Shown here: positions 60,496 to 64,000 of the stretch, in pieces
Position numbering within the stretch: position 1 is the first letter of the stretch
How the letters are laid out: the number at the start of each line of letters is the position of its first letter
Assembly (NCBI RefSeq): GCF_010685995.1
Contig: NZ_JAAGWK010000021.1
Location: 62,001 to 126,000 of the forward strand
Source: Goekera deserti
GTDB lineage: Bacteria > Actinomycetota > Actinomycetes > Mycobacteriales > Geodermatophilaceae
DNA: 64,000 nt
Direction: 5' to 3'
Made by a program: the position numbers and the translations under genes
The notes under the pieces: generated by a model
Seen by the model: only the letters and a program-made list of their open reading frames with translations
Databases searched by the model: none
What the model was told of the DNA's origin: nothing

Positions 60496-60900
60496 GTGCA
60501 GTGGTCCCCCCGCACCGGTCAGCCGGTCCTGCTCGCCCTGGGTGCCGTGCTGCTGGCCGGAGCGGCGCTCGGTGCCGACCCGGTGGGCCGCGCGCTGCTG
60601 GGTGCCGCGGCGCTGCTCCTGGCGGCCCTGGCGCTGCGCGACGTGCTGCTGCGGCCGAGGCTCGCCGTGGACGCCGACGGCGCCGTCGTCCGCACGCTGG
60701 GGGGTCGCGTGGCGGTCGGGTGGCCGCGGCTGCGGGCGACGGTGCGCACCACCCGGCGGCTGGGGACGCGCTCGCGCACCCTCGAGCTGGAGGACACCGG
60801 CGACGACGCCGTCCTGCTGGTGCTCGGCCGGTGGGACCTCGGCGCGGACCCCGAGGAGGTCGCCGCCGTCCTCTGGGCCCGGGGCGCCACCGGCCTGTGA
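60496..60900 (+). CDS. PH-domain membrane protein
   Basis: 134 residues. Two N-terminal hydrophobic helices (VLLALGAVLLAGAALG and LLGAAALLLAALALRDVLL), then a beta-rich bacterial PH-type domain (LAVDADGAVVRTLGGRVAVGWPRLRATVRTTRRLGTRSRTLELE). Start is GTG 60496. Divergent from the thiolase gene. Function unknown. Confidence 0.8.
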   Translation: MQWSPRTGQPVLLALGAVLLAGAALGADPVGRALLGAAALLLAALALRDVLLRPRLAVDADGAVVRTLGGRVAVGWPRLRATVRTTRRLGTRSRTLELEDTGDDAVLLVLGRWDLGADPEEVAAVLWARGATGL

Positions 60901-60905
60901 CCTCA

Positions 60906-60990
60906 GCGGTGATCAGCTCAGCTGATCAGACCCTCGCCGAGCTCACCAGCGCTGGTGAGCTCGGCCGGACGGTGATCAGCTCGGCTGATC
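60906..60990. repeat. Triple-hairpin element shared with 33746-33830
   Basis: TGATCAGCT-C-AGCTGATCA at 60910-60928, the perfect 28-base palindrome CCGAGCTCACCAGC/GCTGGTGAGCTCGG at 60937-60964, and GATCAGC-TCG-GCTGATC at 60974-60990. It fills the gap between the convergent PH-domain and rhomboid genes, where it could act as a two-way terminator. Confidence 0.85.
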
Positions 60991-61002
60991 GATCCTGCGG
61001 GC

Positions 61003-61851
61003 TCAGACCAGCCGGACCTGCGCGGCCAGCAGCACCACGCACACCAGGACCAGGACGACGACCGCCGCCACGGCCGCCCAGCGGGGCCGCAGGAGCAGGG
61101 CCGCGGCGGTGAGCACGCCGGCCACGAACCCGCCGACGTGGCCCAGCAGCGAGACACCGGGCAGGAAGCTGACGACGGCGTTGATGGCGATCAGCGTGAC
61201 CAGGCCGCGGATGTCCTGGCGGCGCTGCAGGAGCACCACGCCGAACGCGCCGAGCAGCCCGTAGATGGCCGCGGAGGCACCGACGACCCCGCCGAGGAAC
61301 GCACCGAACAGCTCGATGGCGACCGCGCCGCCCAGGGCGGAGACCAGGTAGACCGTGAGGAACCGTCCCCGTCCGATCATCCGCTCCAGCTCGGAGCCGA
61401 ACAGCAGCAGCGCGAGCATGTTGAACGCGAGGTGCACCAGGCTGACGTGGGTGAAGGCGCTGGTCGCCACCCGCCACCACTCGCCCTGGGCCAGGTCGTA
61501 GGGGCTGAGCCGGAAGGCGTCGGTCAGCGGCGAGGCAAAGGAGCTCACCGGGTTGCCGCCGGCCACCAGGGCGGACACGAAGGTGGCCACGCCGACGGTG
61601 AGGTTCACCGCGATCAGCGTGGAGGTGACCGGGCCGAAGCGCTGGCCGGCCAGGCGCAGCCCGGTGGTCCGCTTGGGCTGCCGGACGGTCGCCCGGCCCG
61701 CACGGACGCACTCCGGGCACTGGAACCCCACCGAGGCCGGCTGCATGCAGTCCGGGCAGATCCGTCGCCCGCACCGGACGCAGCTCACACCGGTGGCACG
61801 GTCGGGGTGCCGGTAGCAGGTGGTGGCCGGGGGCGCCGGCTGCTCGGTCAT
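61003..61851 (-). CDS. Rhomboid-family intramembrane serine protease with N-terminal zinc ribbon
   Basis: 282 residues. The N-terminal 60 residues hold a Cys/His cluster (CYRHPDR, CVRCGRRICPDC, FQCPECV) typical of actinobacterial rhomboids. The membrane domain has WWRVATSAFTHVSLVHLAFNM, the catalytic Ser in GASAAIYGLLGA and the His in GHVGGFVAG. It cleaves membrane proteins within the bilayer. Start is ATG 61851. ppiA lies upstream on the same strand, 64 bases away. Confidence 0.93.
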   Translation of the reverse strand: MTEQPAPPATTCYRHPDRATGVSCVRCGRRICPDCMQPASVGFQCPECVRAGRATVRQPKRTTGLRLAGQRFGPVTSTLIAVNLTVGVATFVSALVAGGNPVSSFASPLTDAFRLSPYDLAQGEWWRVATSAFTHVSLVHLAFNMLALLLFGSELERMIGRGRFLTVYLVSALGGAVAIELFGAFLGGVVGASAAIYGLLGAFGVVLLQRRQDIRGLVTLIAINAVVSFLPGVSLLGHVGGFVAGVLTAAALLLRPRWAAVAAVVVLVLVCVVLLAAQVRLV

Positions 61852-61915
61852 GCCGGCACCCCCCGGGCCGCCCGGGGGCCCGACGGTGCCGGACCCCCCG
61901 GACCGGTGCTCTCGT

Positions 61916-62452
61916 TCAGCTGCGCTGCACCTCGACCGAGGTGATCACGACGTCCTCCAGCGGGCGGTCACCGCGCGCGGTGGGCGTGGCCGCGATCGCG
62001 TCGACGACCTGGCGGCTGGCGTCGTCGGCCACCTCGCCGAAGATCGTGTGCTTGCGGTTGAGGTGCGGGGTGTTGGCGACGGTGATGAAGAACTGCGAGC
62101 CGTTGGTGCCCGGGCCGGCGTTGGCCATGGCCAGCAGGTACGGCTTGGAGAAGGCCAGGTCGGGGTGGAACTCGTCGCCGAAGCGGTAGCCGGGGCCGCC
62201 GGTGCCCTGACCGAGCGGGTCGCCGCCCTGGATCATGAAGTTGGGGATGACCCGGTGGAAGATGGTGCCGTCGTACAGCTTGTCGGTGGTCTTCTGCCGC
62301 GTCTGCGGGTGCGTCCACTCCCGGCTGCCCTCGGCCAGCTCCGCGAAGTTCGCGACCGTCTTGGGCGCGTGGTCGGGGAAGAGGTCGACGGTGATGTCGC
62401 CGTGGTTGGTGTGCAGGACGGCGCGCCGTGCGGCGGGGGTCTGTTCAGTCAC
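61916..62452 (-). CDS. ppiA: PpiA, cyclophilin-type peptidyl-prolyl isomerase
   Basis: 178 residues with the cyclophilin core: VLHTNHGDITVDLFPDHAPKTVANF, FHRVIPNFMIQGGDP, MANAGPGTNGSQFFIT and LNRKHTIFGEV. It isomerises prolyl bonds in the cytosol; no signal peptide. Start is GTG 62452. In other actinobacteria it lies between gyrA and crgA, which supports the orientation given here. It overlaps the next gene upstream by eight bases. Confidence 0.95.
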   Translation of the reverse strand: MTEQTPAARRAVLHTNHGDITVDLFPDHAPKTVANFAELAEGSREWTHPQTRQKTTDKLYDGTIFHRVIPNFMIQGGDPLGQGTGGPGYRFGDEFHPDLAFSKPYLLAMANAGPGTNGSQFFITVANTPHLNRKHTIFGEVADDASRQVVDAIAATPTARGDRPLEDVVITSVEVQRS

Positions 62453-62891
62453 GCCCACCACTGTCCCACCCCGGCCTGGACGGAGGGGCCGCACCCTCGT
62501 CGTCCGAGGCAGGTCGTGCGGCCCCACGGCGCGCTGGTCGGCCCGGCAGGGACAGGTCGAGGTCCCAGCGCAGCTGTTCCACACGCGGCAGCGCGACGGG
62601 GTCCTCGAGCCAGCCGGCCACCTCCAGGCTGGACAGCCAACCGTCGTGCACGAACAGCAGGAGCGTGGCGACCAGGTCCCCGTCGGCGTCCACGACCCCC
62701 ATGTCCACCTGCACGGGGTTCGCCGCCGACGACCGCGGCATTCCGTCCGGCACGTGGAGGTCCAGGGTGCCGCAGCCGCACGCGCACCCGGGGGACACCC
62801 GCACCTGGCGAGCCTGCTCTCGCAGCTCAAGTACACCGGGGAACTCGTGCCCGAGGACGGCGTCCAGCAGCTCTGCCTCGTCAGCGGTCAT
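62445..62891 (-). CDS. Small conserved-looking protein of unknown function
   Basis: 148 residues from ATG 62891 (an upstream GTG at 62939 is possible). A TADEAELLDAVLGHEFPGVLELREQARQVRV opening is followed by CACGCG, then VDADGDLVATLLLFVHDGWLSSLEVAGW and a Pro/Arg tail. It is acidic and soluble. I do not recognise the family. Its stop overlaps the ppiA start by eight bases, suggesting coupled translation. Confidence 0.7.
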   Translation of the reverse strand: MTADEAELLDAVLGHEFPGVLELREQARQVRVSPGCACGCGTLDLHVPDGMPRSSAANPVQVDMGVVDADGDLVATLLLFVHDGWLSSLEVAGWLEDPVALPRVEQLRWDLDLSLPGRPARRGAARPASDDEGAAPPSRPGWDSGGRD

Positions 62892-63150
62892 CGGCCGGGG
62901 GTCGGGGTCCCGCTGCGGGCTCACGCCCACCTGCACCACCGGCCCCCGGCCAGGAGCGACGACGACGGGGAGGAGCTCGGCGGCGACGACGTGGACTGCA
63001 TCAGGCCATCCTGGCGGGAGTTCGTGCCCCCCATGCCAGCCAGGTCGCTCGCCGGACAGGACCCAGGGCTGAGCTCGATGGTCCCTCGCTGTTCAGCGAG
63101 CGGTCGGGGCCGTGGACCCTCTCACGCCCGGAGCGACGCTGCTCGCCGGC

Positions 63151-63393
63151 TCACGTGAACCCCTCGGTCCAGGTGATCTCGTCCAGTGGGTGTGCTCCCA
63201 GGTAGAAGTCGTCCGGGTACTCGATGAAGCCAGGCTGGATGATCAACTGTCGGCGAGCGGCCTCTGCCTGAGCCTCGCTCGAGAAGACGCCGCAGAGCTT
63301 GTCGTCGGTCTCGATGGGGTCTACCTCGGGATCGAGCTCTTCCTGGCCCTCCAGCGGCCGCATGTGCCACAGCAGGTACACGTCCACGGGCAC
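63151..63393 (-). CDS. 80-residue DUF7336-like protein
   Basis: Sequence pattern VDVYLLWHMRPLEG, DDKLCGVFSSEAQAEAARRQL, PGFIEYPDDFYL and LDEITWTEGF resembles small soluble proteins annotated as DUF7336. Start is GTG 63393 with GGGAG four bases upstream. Role unknown. Confidence 0.72.
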   Translation of the reverse strand: MPVDVYLLWHMRPLEGQEELDPEVDPIETDDKLCGVFSSEAQAEAARRQLIIQPGFIEYPDDFYLGAHPLDEITWTEGFT

Positions 63394-63462
63394 CAGCTCC
63401 CGTGCGATGGTGGGCCTCGACGGACGAGAGCCGTCCGAGGCATGGCGACGTCGACGACGTGC

Positions 63463-63538
63463 TGGTGGAGACGAGGGGAATCGAACCCCTAACCCCCGCC
63501 TTGCAAAGGCGGTGCTCTGCCAATTGAGCTACGTCCCC
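63463..63538 (-). tRNA. tRNA-Ala (anticodon TGC)
   Basis: 76 bases on the minus strand including an encoded CCA end. Acceptor GGGGACG pairs with CGTCTCC, D-arm TAGCTCAATTGGCAGAGC, anticodon loop TTTGCAA gives TGC, and the T-arm is GGGGTTCGATTCCCC. Typical position beside gyrA with tRNA-Ile. Confidence 0.97.
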
Positions 63539-63546
63539 GGACGACG

Positions 63547-63570
63547 GGAGCGGGGCGGATGCCCCGCTCC
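63547..63570 (-). terminator. Hairpin after the DLW-39 gene
   Basis: GGAGCGGGGC and GCCCCGCTCC form a perfect 10-base stem with a four-base loop, ending five bases from the DLW-39 stop. Confidence 0.75.
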
Positions 63571-63574
63571 GACG

Positions 63575-63727
63575 TCAGCCGGTGGGCCTGCCGGTCGGTG
63601 TGCTGACGGACTGCGGACCGCGGGTGGCCTCGGCCCAGAGGTCGGCGTCGCCCGGGGTGGCCGACTTCCGGCGGACCGCGACCAGGGCGCCGGCGGCGAG
63701 GGCCGCGAGAGCCAGCTTCTTCAGCAC
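63575..63727 (-). CDS. DLW-39 family small protein
   Basis: 50 residues, below usual length cut-offs: VLKKLALAALAAGALVAV, then RRKS, DADLWAEAT and a polar tail. The DLW motif and one N-terminal hydrophobic helix define this actinobacterial family, which sits near gyrA and the tRNA-Ile/Ala genes. Start is GTG 63727 with GGAGGAG about seven bases upstream. Function unknown. Confidence 0.85.
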   Translation of the reverse strand: MLKKLALAALAAGALVAVRRKSATPGDADLWAEATRGPQSVSTPTGRPTG

Positions 63728-63777
63728 GCTTGGTCTCCTCCGCCGTCGCCCCGCCGGAGCGGTGACCGGACTGCCGG

Positions 63778-63799
63778 CCCACCGGAGAATCCCGGTGGG
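63778..63799 (-). terminator. Hairpin after tRNA-Ile
   Basis: CCCACCGG and CCGGTGGG form an 8-base stem with a six-base loop, 11 bases beyond the tRNA-Ile 3' end on the minus strand. Confidence 0.6.
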
Positions 63800-63810
63800 A
63801 GGTGCACGAG

Positions 63811-63884
63811 TGGGCCTGGGAGGACTTGAACCTCCGGCCTCATCCTTATCAGGGATGCGCTCTAACCGCCTGAGCTACAGGCCC
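63811..63884 (-). tRNA. tRNA-Ile (anticodon GAT)
   Basis: 74 bases on the minus strand, no encoded CCA. Acceptor GGGCCTG pairs with CAGGCCC followed by A. D-arm TAGCTCAGGCGGTTAGAGC, anticodon loop CTGATAA gives GAT, T-arm GGAGGTTCAAGTCCTCC. Confidence 0.97.
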
Positions 63885-64000
63885 GTGAACCTCGTCGAGC
63901 CTACCTGCCTGCCCGCCTGACCCATCACGGGGGGTGCGGGGATGGAACGGCCCCGCTGCAGGCGCTGGAACAGGCCCCGTCCCGAGGCTCGCCCCGCGCA

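Overview
The window is chromosomal DNA from a very GC-rich, motile actinobacterium. Coding sequences favour GTG and ATG starts, and genes are tightly packed with 1 to 4 base stop/start overlaps. An fhaA-fhaB-pstP-rodA-pbpA-pknA-pknB cluster, crgA, a class E sortase, ppiA, and tRNA-Ile/DLW-39/tRNA-Ala at the right edge match the segment that lies beside gyrA and oriC in actinobacteria. Chemotaxis genes plus this layout suggest Geodermatophilaceae (Blastococcus, Modestobacter or Geodermatophilus). That family placement is inference. A near-perfect parS site at 41485-41500 also points to the origin domain. No prophage, transposase, CRISPR array or rRNA was seen.

Layout. Positions 1-10 kb hold signalling and envelope genes: a GGDEF-EAL protein, an RsbW-like ATPase, cinA, two small membrane proteins, and a PAS-GAF-SpoIIE phosphatase downstream of a PASTA Ser/Thr kinase. 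Positions 10-13.5 kb hold the ferrous iron importer efeU-efeO-efeB with a candidate iron box. Positions 13.8-25 kb are metabolic and regulatory: a cyclase-fold hydrolase, a 3-hydroxyacyl-CoA dehydrogenase with an enoyl-CoA hydratase, an SDR, a MarR operon, a GntR/VOC pair and a membrane metallophosphoesterase. Positions 25-27.5 kb carry a SoxR regulator divergent from a questin-oxidase-like gene, bracketed by two clusters of one repeat family. Positions 27.5-29.3 kb encode a CYTH-CHAD protein.

Positions 29.7-37.7 kb form a chemotaxis locus in three transcription units separated by strong hairpins: cheA-cheW, an unrecognised 305-residue protein, and cheB-cheR-cheY-cheX-cheY-cheX-like. Sigma-28-like promoter sequences precede cheA and cheB. 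CheA lacks a P2 domain and ends in two CheW domains. No receptor or flagellar gene is present in the window.

Positions 37.8-45.5 kb carry housekeeping enzymes: an omega-amidase-like nitrilase with an aminotransferase, an RNB ribonuclease, an S4 protein, a MOSC protein and an aldose epimerase, followed by two unknowns and a third RsbW-like ATPase. Positions 45.7-58.4 kb run tRNA-Leu, then the conserved kinase/cell-wall operon, then pabA, a 52-residue membrane protein, a sortase and a DUF881 protein on the other strand, and crgA. An 845-base gap at 58.4-59.2 kb is rich in DnaA-box-like 9-mers. Positions 59.2-63.9 kb hold a thiolase, a PH-domain protein, a rhomboid protease, ppiA, two small unknowns and the tRNA-Ala/DLW-39/tRNA-Ile group.

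The intergenic DNA contains several families of palindromic repeats shared between distant loci. These are described as separate findings. All functional calls are from reading motifs by eye; no database search or folding program was run.
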